Source: Pantoea rwandensis (lineage in GTDB: Bacteria > Pseudomonadota > Gammaproteobacteria > Enterobacterales > Enterobacteriaceae). Taken from it: a stretch of 64,000 bases of DNA. Of this stretch, positions 19,116-27,543 are shown one piece after another. The first letter of the stretch is position 1. Every line of letters starts with the position of its first letter. The notes beneath the pieces are model-generated. The model saw only the letters and a list, made by a program, of their open reading frames with translations. It was not told the DNA's origin and did no database searches. The translations under genes and the position numbers were made by a program. The DNA lies in contig NZ_CP009454.1 in the NCBI RefSeq assembly GCF_000759475.1, positions 372,001 through 436,000 of the forward strand. The letters are read 5' to 3'.

Positions 19116-19882
19116 AGCGCAATCTTCTCCAATAGCGGTTTTAAGGGTGTTTCTTTCGATAGATTAGCAGGTTCCGTTGCACGCGAACGGAACAGGGCAC
19201 CAAAACGAGAGGGTGCAGAAGCGGCCGGACGCGCCGGTTCAACCGGAGCGGCAAAGGTAGACGCGGGTGCACTGAACGTTGATGCAGCCTGCGGCGCTTC
19301 AGCCGATGTCGCGGCAATCGGTGCGGCTAAAGGCGCTGGAGCAGGGTTCGCTACAGGTGCGGGAGCCGGCGTCGCTGCGGGTACCGCAGCGATAGGTGCG
19401 GATGCAGATAAAGGTGCAGCAGCCGGTTTCGCTGGCGGCGGTGGAAACAGCGACGTCGTGGCCTGACGCTCAACATGGGTCGCTTTCGGTGCCTGTGAGA
19501 TGACAGAGGGCGCCGGTTTAGCCGCTGGTGCAGGCGGGAAGAGAGACGAGACTCCCGCAGGCGGCGCGGCTGGTGCAGGTTCTGCAGGCGCAGTGGCCGC
19601 CAGGCTGTCGAGAATCGAACCGCGTGAAGTGCTGGCCGCAGGTGAAATTGCCGCCGGTGCAGCAGCGGGTGCGCTGAACTCATCACCGCGAATCGGCTGC
19701 GGCTGTGGCAGGTCAATACGCTGGCCGCTGCCTAACTCAGGCTCATTATCGGTCGCTAATTGGCGGATGATCGCCCACTGGCTGTGATCCGCTTCCTGCG
19801 ATTGCCCAGACATATCCTTAAAAGCGATATCGAGCGTTTTGGTCTTTTCTTTAAAACGCTGCAGATCGTCGTAATTCTTCAT
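19106..19882 (-). CDS. bcsO: Proline/alanine-rich cellulose biosynthesis protein BcsO
   Basis: 258 residues, starting at the ATG at 19882 (MKNYDDLQRFKEKTKT); a longer frame reaching 19933 has no ribosome-binding site. A short folded N-terminus (1-60) is followed by a disordered Ala/Pro-rich region. Within it SLFPPAPAAKPA and SLFPPPPAKPA are near-duplicate motifs, and SRFGALFRSR near the C-terminus is a third similar Ser-x-Leu/Phe-Phe element. BcsO-type proteins are known only as accessory genes of BcsD-containing enterobacterial cellulose operons; their mechanism is not established. It is the first gene of this operon and overlaps bcsQ. Confidence 0.82.
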   Translation of the reverse strand: MKNYDDLQRFKEKTKTLDIAFKDMSGQSQEADHSQWAIIRQLATDNEPELGSGQRIDLPQPQPIRGDEFSAPAAAPAAISPAASTSRGSILDSLAATAPAEPAPAAPPAGVSSLFPPAPAAKPAPSVISQAPKATHVERQATTSLFPPPPAKPAAAPLSASAPIAAVPAATPAPAPVANPAPAPLAAPIAATSAEAPQAASTFSAPASTFAAPVEPARPAASAPSRFGALFRSRATEPANLSKETPLKPLLEKIALCR

Positions 19883-20315
19883 GATCAGAGCCTGTAAAAG
19901 CGGGAGGGAATTTTCCGCGAATATATCACACACACTAAAAGAGAGTGAGGGAATTCTGATTACAAAAACGGCGTATTCAACAAAAGACTTTTATCAATAT
20001 GATTGAAAATCTGGCAATGCAAAAAGCGTGCAGATATTTAAGGCCGGAGATTTATTAATATCGATTAACTGAAATAATAACGACAAAAACATTCACCTAA
20101 GCTACTGATATGAAGCAGAAGTGGTTCAAGTTGCGGATTTAACAGGTGCGTGATTATGCTCACATAATCCTGCCGCTATTCAGAATTTGCCTTAACGATT
20201 TAACCCTTAATCAGGACCAATCGATTACTGATGCACTGGAGTAATACATTTCCAGGCGCTTCCGGCAGAAACATTTTTCGCGTTAGCATCCCTGAAGTAT
20301 AACGCAGGAAAAATT
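19883..20315 (-). other. Intergenic region upstream of bcsO (promoter region)
   Basis: This AT-rich stretch between bcsO and the dpp terminator should hold the promoter of the second bcs operon. I see no convincing sigma-70 -35/-10 pair, no long open frame and no clear operator. Confidence 0.4.
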
Positions 20316-20337
20316 AAAGGCTCCCGCAGGAGCCTTT
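20316..20337 (-). terminator. Terminator of the dpp operon
   Basis: AAAGGCTCC and GGAGCCTTT form a perfect 9-pair stem around four bases, followed on the - strand by AATTTTT. It lies 22 bases beyond the dppF stop. Confidence 0.88.
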
Positions 20338-20358
20338 ATTCATTTTTGGCGTTATTAA

Positions 20359-21366
20359 TTACACGCCCACCGGCTGATTCTCGTCCTGATCCACCGCGAA
20401 ACAGGCAATTTGCTGTTCGCCATATTGCTTCAGTTTGGGCTGCAACTGGACGCAGGTACCAAAACGGCGGCGGCAGCGCGCGTTAAACGCACAGCCCGGC
20501 GGCGGATTAAGTGGACTGGGCAGTTCACCGGTCAATTTAATCCTTTCACGACGCTCATCTGGATTCAAACGTGGCGTGGCTGACAGCAATGCCTGCGTAT
20601 AAGGATGACGCGGATGACTGAAAATAGCCTCTTTGCTGCCTCGTTCAACGCAGCGACCTAAATACATCACCATCACTTCGTCAGCGATATGCTCCACCAC
20701 CGACAAATCATGAGAAATGAACACATAGGACAAACCCAAATCCTGCTGCAAATCCATCATCAGGTTGAGCACCTGCGCACGCACGGAAACATCGAGCGCA
20801 GAAACCGGTTCATCGGCGATCAGCACGTCCGGATCGAGCATCAAACCGCGCGCGATGGCGATACGTTGGCGCTGACCACCAGAAAACATATGTGGATAGC
20901 GATCGTAGTGCTCGGTTTTCAGGCCCACCTTCGCCATCATCTCCAGCGTTTTCTCGCGACGTTCCGCTTTGGTCAGTGAGGTGTTAATCACCAGCGGTTC
21001 TTCGAGAATCTGGCTGATTTTTTTGCGCGGGTTAAGCGAGCCATACGGGTTCTGGAACACGATCTGGATTTTCTGACGACGCAGTTTTTGCGCCTGTGGA
21101 TCGTGTTTCAGCAAATCCTGACCGTGCCAGTAAAGCTGGCCTTCGGTCGGCGTCTCAATCATGGTCAGCAAACGGCCAAGCGTGGATTTCCCACAGCCCG
21201 ATTCACCCACCACCGCCAGCGTTTTACCGCGTTCAAGGTTGAACGACACGCCATCCAGCGCTTTCACCAGACGTTCCTGGCCAAACAGCCCTTTCTTCAC
21301 CGGGTAGTGTTTTTTCAGGTCGATCGCCTGCAGCAGGTAATCCTGCTGAGTATTATTAAGACTCAT
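20359..21366 (-). CDS. dppF: Dipeptide ABC transporter ATP-binding protein DppF
   Basis: DppF is one of two ATPases energising dipeptide import. Walker A is GESGCGKST (about 55), the signature is FSGGQRQR and Walker B is [12 protein letters not shown]. The oligopeptide-transporter C-terminal motif with spaced cysteines ([15 protein letters not shown]) is present, a likely iron-sulfur site. The start at 21366 ([10 protein letters not shown]) is chosen by similarity to E. coli DppF and overlaps dppD by 11 bases; upstream in-frame codons lie within dppD. It is the last gene of dppABCDF. Confidence 0.96.
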   Translation of the reverse strand: MSLNNTQQDYLLQAIDLKKHYPVKKGLFGQERLVKALDGVSFNLERGKTLAVVGESGCGKSTLGRLLTMIETPTEGQLYWHGQDLLKHDPQAQKLRRQKIQIVFQNPYGSLNPRKKISQILEEPLVINTSLTKAERREKTLEMMAKVGLKTEHYDRYPHMFSGGQRQRIAIARGLMLDPDVLIADEPVSALDVSVRAQVLNLMMDLQQDLGLSYVFISHDLSVVEHIADEVMVMYLGRCVERGSKEAIFSHPRHPYTQALLSATPRLNPDERRERIKLTGELPSPLNPPPGCAFNARCRRRFGTCVQLQPKLKQYGEQQIACFAVDQDENQPVGV

Positions 21367-22342
21367 AAGTCGGTCTCCCGGCATCATCCAGTGGGAAATG
21401 GCATTTAGACTGGCGACCCGGAATGTCACGCAGTTCAGGTTCTTCACGACGGCAGCGTTCGGTCACATACGGACAGCGCGGATTGAGCAGACAGCCGGTG
21501 GGACGGTCATATTTGCCCGGCACCACACCCGGCAGCGAAGCCAGACGCGCTTTATCTGCGGCAAACTCCGGCAGTGCGCGCAGCAACGCCTGAGTGTACG
21601 GATGACGCGGCGCTTTAAAGATGTCTACCGCTTTACCGCTCTCCACGACCTGGCCGGCGTACATCACGATGATGTGCTGCGCGGCTTCTGCCACCAGCGC
21701 CAAATCGTGGGTAATCAGAATCAGCGCCATGTTCTCCTGCTTCTGCAACTCCAGCAGCAGTTCGATGATTTGCGCCTGAATGGTCACATCCAGCGCCGTC
21801 GTCGGTTCATCGGCAATCAGCAGCTTAGGTTTGCAGGCAATCGCCATGGCGATCATCACGCGCTGGCTCATGCCGCCTGACAGCTGATGCGGATAAACAT
21901 CCAGACGAGAGGCCGGATCGGGAATACCGACCTGATCCAGCAAGTCGATAGCACGCTGACGACGGGTGCTTTTGCTACCGCCCTGATGCACCTTCAGCGC
22001 TTCCATGATCTGGAAGCCCACGGTGTAGCACGGGTTGAGGCTGGTCATCGGGTCCTGGAAGATCATCGCCACTTCCGCGCCCACCAGCTGGCGGCGCTCT
22101 TTCTCAGAGATCTTCTGCAAATCGCGCTGGTTGAACTCCAGCTTTTCCGCCATTACGCGGCCGGGATAATCAATCAGTCCCATGATCGCCAGCGAGCTGA
22201 CCGACTTACCAGAGCCGGATTCACCCACAATTCCCACCACCTGGCCTTGTTCAACCTGGTAGCTGATACGGTCTACTGCACGGAACGGTGTCTTTTCGTC
22301 GCCGAAGTGCACCGACAGTTTTTCTACATTTAATAGTGCCAT
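21356..22342 (-). CDS. dppD: Dipeptide ABC transporter ATP-binding protein DppD
   Basis: 328-residue ATPase of the dipeptide importer, with GESGSGKSV (Walker A), LSGGMSQRV (signature) and [12 protein letters not shown] (Walker B). The C-terminal oligopeptide/dipeptide motif [14 protein letters not shown] holds three of the four cysteines of the probable [4Fe-4S] site. It pairs with DppF and follows dppC after 12 bases. Confidence 0.97.
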   Translation of the reverse strand: MALLNVEKLSVHFGDEKTPFRAVDRISYQVEQGQVVGIVGESGSGKSVSSLAIMGLIDYPGRVMAEKLEFNQRDLQKISEKERRQLVGAEVAMIFQDPMTSLNPCYTVGFQIMEALKVHQGGSKSTRRQRAIDLLDQVGIPDPASRLDVYPHQLSGGMSQRVMIAMAIACKPKLLIADEPTTALDVTIQAQIIELLLELQKQENMALILITHDLALVAEAAQHIIVMYAGQVVESGKAVDIFKAPRHPYTQALLRALPEFAADKARLASLPGVVPGKYDRPTGCLLNPRCPYVTERCRREEPELRDIPGRQSKCHFPLDDAGRPTYES

Positions 22343-22354
22343 CTCGGTGCCTCT

Positions 22355-23257
22355 TTACTGCTTGAGTTTCGGGTCGAGTGCATCACGCAAACCATCGCCC
22401 ATGAGGTTGAATGCCAGCACGGTGAGCAGGATGACGACACCAGGGAACGTCACTACCCACCAGGCACTTTGCGCATACTGCAACACGTCGGAGAGCATGG
22501 TGCCCCACTCCGGCGTTGGCGGTTGCGCCCCCATTCCGAGAAAGCCCAACGCCGCCATATCGAGGATGGCGTTGGAGAAGCCTAATGATGCCTGCACGAT
22601 CAGCGGTGCCAGGCAGTTAGGCAGAATATTGACGAACATCTGGCGCAGCGTACCGGCACCCGCCACGCTGGAGGCGGTGACGTAGTCGCGGTTCACTTCC
22701 ACCAGCACCGCTGCACGCGTCAGACGGATATAGTGCGGCAGCGCGACGAAAGTAATCGCCAGCGAGGCGTTGACAATCGACGGACCAAAGATCGCCACCA
22801 GCACCAATGCCAGCAGCAGACTCGGCAGCGCCAACATGATGTCGACCAGACGCATGATTACCGCATCGACGACGCCGCCGAGGTAACCCGCCATCAGGCC
22901 AAACACCACGCCAAGGATCAGCGACAGTACCACCACCAGACAGCCGACCAGCAGCGATAAACGTGCACCGAACATCAGGCGTGACAGCACATCACGGCCT
23001 ACGTCATCGGTGCCAAAGATAAATTTCCAGCTGCCGCCTTCCTGCCACACCGGCGGATGCAGCAGCGCATCTCGGAACTGCTCTGACGGCGCATGCGGTG
23101 CCAGCACATCGGCGAAGATGGCGATCAGCAGCATCAGAATGATGTAAACCAGGCCAATCACCGCGCCTTTATTACGTTTGAAGTAGTGCCAGAATTCCTG
23201 AATCGGGGTCATCGGCTTAGGTGCAGCGCTTACGCTTGCGGGATCAACAGTTGTCAT
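22355..23257 (-). CDS. dppC: Dipeptide ABC transporter permease DppC
   Basis: 300 residues, inner-membrane permease with six predicted helices and the EAA-type coupling loop around ASSVAGAGTLRQMFVNILPN. The start at 23257 (MTTVDPASVS) is preferred: a GGGGGGC-rich stretch precedes it, and an upstream in-frame start would overlap the end of dppB. Forms the translocation pore with DppB. Confidence 0.96.
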   Translation of the reverse strand: MTTVDPASVSAAPKPMTPIQEFWHYFKRNKGAVIGLVYIILMLLIAIFADVLAPHAPSEQFRDALLHPPVWQEGGSWKFIFGTDDVGRDVLSRLMFGARLSLLVGCLVVVLSLILGVVFGLMAGYLGGVVDAVIMRLVDIMLALPSLLLALVLVAIFGPSIVNASLAITFVALPHYIRLTRAAVLVEVNRDYVTASSVAGAGTLRQMFVNILPNCLAPLIVQASLGFSNAILDMAALGFLGMGAQPPTPEWGTMLSDVLQYAQSAWWVVTFPGVVILLTVLAFNLMGDGLRDALDPKLKQ

Positions 23258-23267
23258 GATGCCCCCC

Positions 23268-24287
23268 TTATTTCTTATGTCGAATGCGCGGATTGACCAC
23301 GCCGTACAACAGATCAACCAGCAGGTTGACCACGATGATCAGAATCGCCACCAACAGCACGCCGCCCTGCACCACCGGATAGTCACGACGCTGCAATGCT
23401 TCGATCAGCCAGCGACCGAGTCCCGGCCACGAGAAGATGGTTTCCGTCAGAATCGCGCCCGCCAGCAAAGTGCCGACTTGCAGACCGATCACGGTGACCA
23501 CTGGCAGCATGGCGTTACGCAGCGCATGCACCACGATGACGCGCATACGCGTCAGGCCTTTAGCGCGCGCGGTACGGATATAATCCTCACCCAGCACTTC
23601 CAGCATTGAAGAGCGCGTCATACGCACGATCACCGCCAGCGGGATAGTCCCCAGCACGATGGCCGGCAAAATCATGTGCATCACCGCATCTTTGAAATCG
23701 CCCTCTTCACCCCACAGCAGCGTATCAATCAGCATAAAACCGGTGAGTGGGTGGCTATCGTCGAGGAAAATGGTGTCGCTAATACGCCCGGATACCGGCG
23801 TCAGGTTGAGCTGCACCGACACCAGCATGATCAGCATGATGCCCCACCAGAAAATCGGCATTGAGTAGCCAGTCAGTGAAATACCGACTGCGGTGTGGTC
23901 AAACACCGAACCGCGTTTAACTGCCGCCAGCACGCCCACCGGAATGCCCACCGCAATGGCGAAGATCATCGCGCAGATGCCGAGTTCCAGCGTGGCTTTG
24001 AAGCGGGGGACGAACTCATCCCAGACCGGGATGCGGCTTTTCAGCGAGATGCCGAGGTCGCCGTGCAGCACACCATTGATGTAGGTGATGTACTGTTTCC
24101 ACATCGGCTGGTCGAGGCCAAATTGGGCCATCAACTGGGCGTGGCGCTCGGGAGAGATACCGCGTTCACCCGCCATGATCAGCACCGGGTCACCGGGGAT
24201 CAGATGGACAAACGCAAAGGTCAGTAAGGTAATACCGATGAACGTTGGGATGACAAGGCCCAGACGTCGGAGTATGAATTGCAGCAT
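23268..24287 (-). CDS. dppB: Dipeptide ABC transporter permease DppB
   Basis: 339 residues starting MLQFILRRLGLVIPTFIGIT, the typical N-terminal helix of OppB/DppB permeases, with the coupling loop YIRTARAKGLTRMRVIVVHALRNAM (only the first part is quoted by position, residues about 212-236). It is separated from dppA by 323 bases that hold two hairpins and a palindromic repeat, so it is probably expressed below dppA. Confidence 0.95.
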   Translation of the reverse strand: MLQFILRRLGLVIPTFIGITLLTFAFVHLIPGDPVLIMAGERGISPERHAQLMAQFGLDQPMWKQYITYINGVLHGDLGISLKSRIPVWDEFVPRFKATLELGICAMIFAIAVGIPVGVLAAVKRGSVFDHTAVGISLTGYSMPIFWWGIMLIMLVSVQLNLTPVSGRISDTIFLDDSHPLTGFMLIDTLLWGEEGDFKDAVMHMILPAIVLGTIPLAVIVRMTRSSMLEVLGEDYIRTARAKGLTRMRVIVVHALRNAMLPVVTVIGLQVGTLLAGAILTETIFSWPGLGRWLIEALQRRDYPVVQGGVLLVAILIIVVNLLVDLLYGVVNPRIRHKK

Positions 24288-24390
24288 AAGCCGGATTCTC
24301 AGTCATTTCCCGTGGCGTTGCCGCCAGGGACTACATTGCTCACAACACGCAATCGACAACGTCGTTTGCGACGCAAGAAGCGCTTCAAAA

Positions 24391-24516
24391 TCCCCGTCAT
24401 ACTTCATGCTGCATCTGCGTTGGCTGCGTTCGCTCATCCCAGTCACTTACTTGAGTAAGCTCCAGGATATTCACGAAATTGCCGCCTTGCTACAGCGTGA
24501 ATTATTGAGGGTATAT
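24391..24516. repeat. Enterobacterial-type palindromic repeat between dppA and dppB
   Basis: About 125 bases with inverted ends: ACTTCATGCTGCAT on the left pairs with CTACAGCGTGAAT on the right, and the centre CTTACTTGAGTAAG is itself palindromic. From memory, near-identical sequences (CTGCATnTGCGTTGGCTGCG…CTTACTTGAGTAAGCTC) recur in intergenic regions of Serratia, Pantoea and Erwinia, so I take it as a member of a dispersed non-coding repeat family. Only one copy is seen here. Confidence 0.6.
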
Positions 24517-24548
24517 AAGAAATTAACCGGAAAAAAAGTGCGGAGACC

Positions 24549-24589
24549 GGGCGGCAAAGGTGCCGCCCGAGGGCCAGCAGCGCTGGCCC
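24549..24589 (-). other. Two tandem GC-rich hairpins downstream of dppA
   Basis: GGGCGGCA/TGCCGCCC (24549-24568) and GGGCCAGC/GCTGGCCC (24571-24589) are two perfect 8-pair stems 22-62 bases past the dppA stop. No long T-run follows. Such structures after binding-protein genes commonly stabilise the upstream mRNA, giving excess DppA over the membrane components. Confidence 0.7.
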
Positions 24590-24610
24590 AGACCGCGATA
24601 ATCCGAAAGG

Positions 24611-26221
24611 TTATTCCTGGATATCGACGTTTTCGAAGTGATGTTTACCTAATGGATCAACCACATAGCCAGTCACTTTCTTGCTCACCGGTTCATACAC
24701 GGTAGAGTGAGCAATAATCAGCGCCGGAGCCTGGTCATGCATCACGACCTGAGCCTGTTTGTAAAGCTCAATACGTTTGTTGTGATCGGCTTCAGCACGT
24801 GCAGGCTGAATCAGATCTTCAAACGGCTTGTAGCACCAGCGTGAGTAGTTAGAACCGTCTTTAGCGGCGGCACAGCTAAACAGGGTGGCGAAGAAGTTGT
24901 CTGGATCCCCATTGTCACCGGTCCAGCCCATCATGACAGTCTGGTGTTCACCGGCTTTGGCGCGTTTCAGGTACTCGCCCCACTCGAAGGTGACGATCTT
25001 GGCTTTCACGCCAATTTTCGCCCAGTCAGCCTGAACCATTTCCGCCATGCGACGGGCGTTCGGGTTGTAAGGACGCTGTACCGGCATCGCCCACAGGTCG
25101 ATGGAGAAACCATCCGGCATGCCGGCTTCTTTCAGCAGTTCTTTCGCCTTGGCAGGGTCGTAAGCGTAGTCTTTCACCGCATCGTTGTAGCCCCACATGG
25201 TTGGTGGGATCAGGTTTTTCGCGGCCTGGCCAGCGCCCTGATACACAGCGTCGATGATGGCTTGTTTGTTCACCGCCATGGTCAGTGCCTGACGCACTTT
25301 CACGTCATCCAGCGGCTTTTTCTCGGTGTTGAATGACAGGTAACCGACGTTCAGACCAGGCTGTTCCATCAGGTTGATTTTGTCATCTTTTTTCATGCTC
25401 GCGATGTCAGCCGGGTTTGGATACGGCATGACCTGGCACTCACCTTTCTGCAGTTTGGCGTAACGCACAGAAGCATCAGGGGTGATAGAGAACACCAGAC
25501 GATCAATTTTCGGCTTGGTGCCCCAGAAGTCTGGGTTCGCTTTATACAGAATGCGCGAGTCTTTCTGGTATTGCTGCAGCACGAATGGACCGGTGCCCAC
25601 TGGATTCAGATCCAGCTTCTCTGGCGTGCCGGCTTTCAGCATGTTGTCAGCGTACTCTTTTGACAGGATTGAGGCGAAGTCCATACCGAGGTCGGCAATG
25701 AACGGCGCTTCAGGACGGCTCAGGGTGAAGCGTACGGTGTAGTCGTCAACTTTTTCGATTTTCTCGATCAGCTTAGGCATGTCCATGCCTTCGAAGTATT
25801 CGTAGCTGCCGCCCGAAACACCGTGGTACTTGTTGTTTTTGTCGAGCTGGCGCTCGAAGGAGAACACGACGTCGTCAGCGTTGAAGGTACGAGTTGGCTT
25901 AAAGTCTTTGGTGGTTTGCCACTTCACGCCTTTACGCAGATGGAAGGTATAGGTTTTACCATCTTCGCTAACGTCCCATTTTTCTGCCAGACCCGGCTGC
26001 AGCTCGGTAGTACCGGTTTTGAACTCAACCAAGCGGTTGTAGATCGGCACGGAGCTGGCATCGTAAGTGGTACCCGATGTGAAGAGCTGCGGGTTGAAGC
26101 CTTCCGGCGAACCTTCTGAACAATATACGAGGGTTTTCGCCTGGACACCCGCGGCAACAGTCATAGCAATCAGGCTAAGACCGACCTTCAGCATCCTGGA
26201 TTTAGCCAGGGAGTTGATCAT
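24611..26221 (-). CDS. dppA: Periplasmic dipeptide-binding protein DppA
   Basis: The solute receptor for dipeptide import, also linked to haem uptake and peptide chemotaxis in E. coli. 536 residues with a signal peptide (1-28, ending VQAKTL), the family 5 SBP signature around GLAEKWDVSEDGKTYTFHLR, and conserved cysteines in YCSEGS and SCAAAKDGSNYSRWC. The start at 26221 (MINSLAKSRM) is chosen because GGAG lies 8 bases upstream; an ATG at 26233 lacks a ribosome-binding site. First gene of dppABCDF. Confidence 0.96.
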   Translation of the reverse strand: MINSLAKSRMLKVGLSLIAMTVAAGVQAKTLVYCSEGSPEGFNPQLFTSGTTYDASSVPIYNRLVEFKTGTTELQPGLAEKWDVSEDGKTYTFHLRKGVKWQTTKDFKPTRTFNADDVVFSFERQLDKNNKYHGVSGGSYEYFEGMDMPKLIEKIEKVDDYTVRFTLSRPEAPFIADLGMDFASILSKEYADNMLKAGTPEKLDLNPVGTGPFVLQQYQKDSRILYKANPDFWGTKPKIDRLVFSITPDASVRYAKLQKGECQVMPYPNPADIASMKKDDKINLMEQPGLNVGYLSFNTEKKPLDDVKVRQALTMAVNKQAIIDAVYQGAGQAAKNLIPPTMWGYNDAVKDYAYDPAKAKELLKEAGMPDGFSIDLWAMPVQRPYNPNARRMAEMVQADWAKIGVKAKIVTFEWGEYLKRAKAGEHQTVMMGWTGDNGDPDNFFATLFSCAAAKDGSNYSRWCYKPFEDLIQPARAEADHNKRIELYKQAQVVMHDQAPALIIAHSTVYEPVSKKVTGYVVDPLGKHHFENVDIQE

Positions 26222-26255
26222 GTTTTGCTCCATTGTGATGTGATGTTGTGTGCGT
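26222..26255 (-). promoter_or_regulatory. dppA ribosome-binding site and CA-rich leader, probable GcvB sRNA target
   Basis: On the - strand the bases before dppA read ACACAACATCACATCACA, then ATGGAGCAAAACATG. In E. coli and Salmonella the GU-rich R1 region of GcvB pairs with an almost identical CA-rich stretch before dppA and blocks translation. The sequence is observed; repression by GcvB in this organism is inferred. Confidence 0.6.
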
Positions 26256-26841
26256 CGCCCGACCTCTGAATTTTTTTATGCGGTTCGGGCAGCATGCGAG
26301 TGGTTTATTTTGTCATCCGGTAGCCAACGGCTCCTCAGAATCGCCCTACTCTGCATGTTATTGACGCATCAATTTGTCAACAGTTGCAAAGAACGTCAAT
26401 ACAAGGTGGGGTTATTTACACAGAGTGTGAGTAAGTGCAAGCAACGATAAAAAACAGGGTTATGGCGCTGAGCCAAAATTTAAAAAGGTGATAAAGCGCG
26501 CAATGCCGCGTGATTGTCTGGCTATGCAGCCAAATGACAGTGATTATCACCGCTAAAAAACACACAAAAGTTATTGGTAAACGTCGAATAACTGAACGAT
26601 TCGTCGTGCGTTATGACGTTCAGGCAGCGAAATATGCTGGTGTAATGGCATAAGAAATCAGCAAAAAGCATTAATCGGTCATAAGAAGAATGTGTCGCGA
26701 ATTAAGCGTGCAGGGTTGATTGCGCGAGGGGTCGAGTCGGTAAAGTTGGAATAATGGCGGGTAAATATGATTTGTTGGATGGGATGGGTGAATTAGAAGG
26801 TTAGGTATAAACATCATCGCTTTTAAACGGTGCGTTGCTCA
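26256..26841. other. Long AT-rich upstream region of dppA, no gene seen
   Basis: Nearly 600 bases with scattered short open frames but no coding signal, no ribosome-binding site of note and no tRNA. It should contain the dppA promoter; I cannot place it with confidence. Confidence 0.5.
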
Positions 26842-26940
26842 GGGAAGGCGGTTCGATCGCAAAGACGGCGTAAATACATCCCTGTTGCCTCGGCCGCCGC
26901 ATCCCTGCGGCGGACGCTTTGCTCCCCGAACCGCCTTCCC
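26842..26940 (-). repeat. Structured repeat with twin AGGGAT loops, copy A
   Basis: A 99-base inverted-repeat element. Perfect 14-base outer arms GGGAAGGCGGTTCG and CGAACCGCCTTCCC enclose an inner hairpin CCGCCGC-AGGGAT-GCGGCGG (26894-26913, read on the - strand) and a second AGGGAT. It aligns with copies B and C in architecture although the outer stems and the first hairpin stem differ in sequence. No open frame of substance. Confidence 0.75.
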
Positions 26941-27026
26941 ATCGCACATCAGCAAGGGTGCCGCTGTGTTGAAAAGCAGCACACTCAGAAGCAGTAGAAT
27001 GTTTTCATTTAGCAGCACGCACAGAA

Positions 27027-27439
27027 CCAAATGTTAGCTTCCCAAAACGCGCACAGAATCAAATGAAGGAGGGAATGCGGGGCCGCGGAGTAAAGCGTTA
27101 CACGCCAGGGATGGCGTGTGTCGAGCGATCAGGGATGAGACAGCGACTTTACGCAGCGGCCCCGTATTCACTCCTGGCGGCACCGGTTCCGCTTTTAAAC
27201 CCCGCACCGAATCAACAACTACGCCACGAGAAATAAACACAAGACCGAATGTCAGCTTCCCTAAACGCGCACAGAATCAAATGAAGGAGGGAATACGGGG
27301 CCGCGGAGTTAAGCGTTACACGCCAGGGATGGCGTGTGTCGAGCGATCAGGGACGAGACAGCGACTTTACGCAGCGGCCCCGTATTCACTCCTGACTGCA
27401 CCGGTTCCGCTTTTAAATCCAGTACAGAATCAACAAATT
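27027..27439 (+). repeat. 218-base tandem duplication carrying structured repeats B and C
   Basis: Bases 27027-27221 recur with few changes at 27245-27439. Each unit holds a 109-base palindromic element, at 27067-27175 and 27285-27393. Outer arms AGGAGGGAATACGGGGCCGC and its complement match at 18-19 of 20 positions. Inside, ACACGCC-AGGGAT-GGCGTGT is a 7-pair hairpin with the same six-base loop as copy A, followed by a second AGGGAT loop (AGGGAC in copy C). The bases between AGTAAAGCG and CTTTACGC form a further internal helix. No gene is supported here. Confidence 0.8.
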
Positions 27440-27510
27440 CGCCTTTGAAACCACACGCAGAACCATCTTCCATCCTGAGGGCACCGATTCCACGATCGAC
27501 AGACGAAAAA

Positions 27511-27534
27511 AAACCTGCTTTTTCAAGCAGGTTT
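27511..27534 (-). terminator. Terminator after tRNA-Pro
   Basis: On the - strand AAACCTGCTTG and its complement form a tight hairpin (core ACCTGCTT/AAGCAGGT) followed by TTTTTTTT, 10 bases beyond the tRNA 3' end. Confidence 0.9.
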
Positions 27535-27543
27535 CTTCAAATA

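Noticed and set aside
26250..26450. Small + strand open frame in the dppA upstream region
   Set aside because: It has no ribosome-binding site and no recognisable family, and it lies in AT-rich leader DNA opposite dppA.
27027..27439. CRISPR-like array
   Set aside because: There are only two long units of 218 bases with palindromic interiors, no short uniform repeats with unique spacers, and no cas gene nearby.
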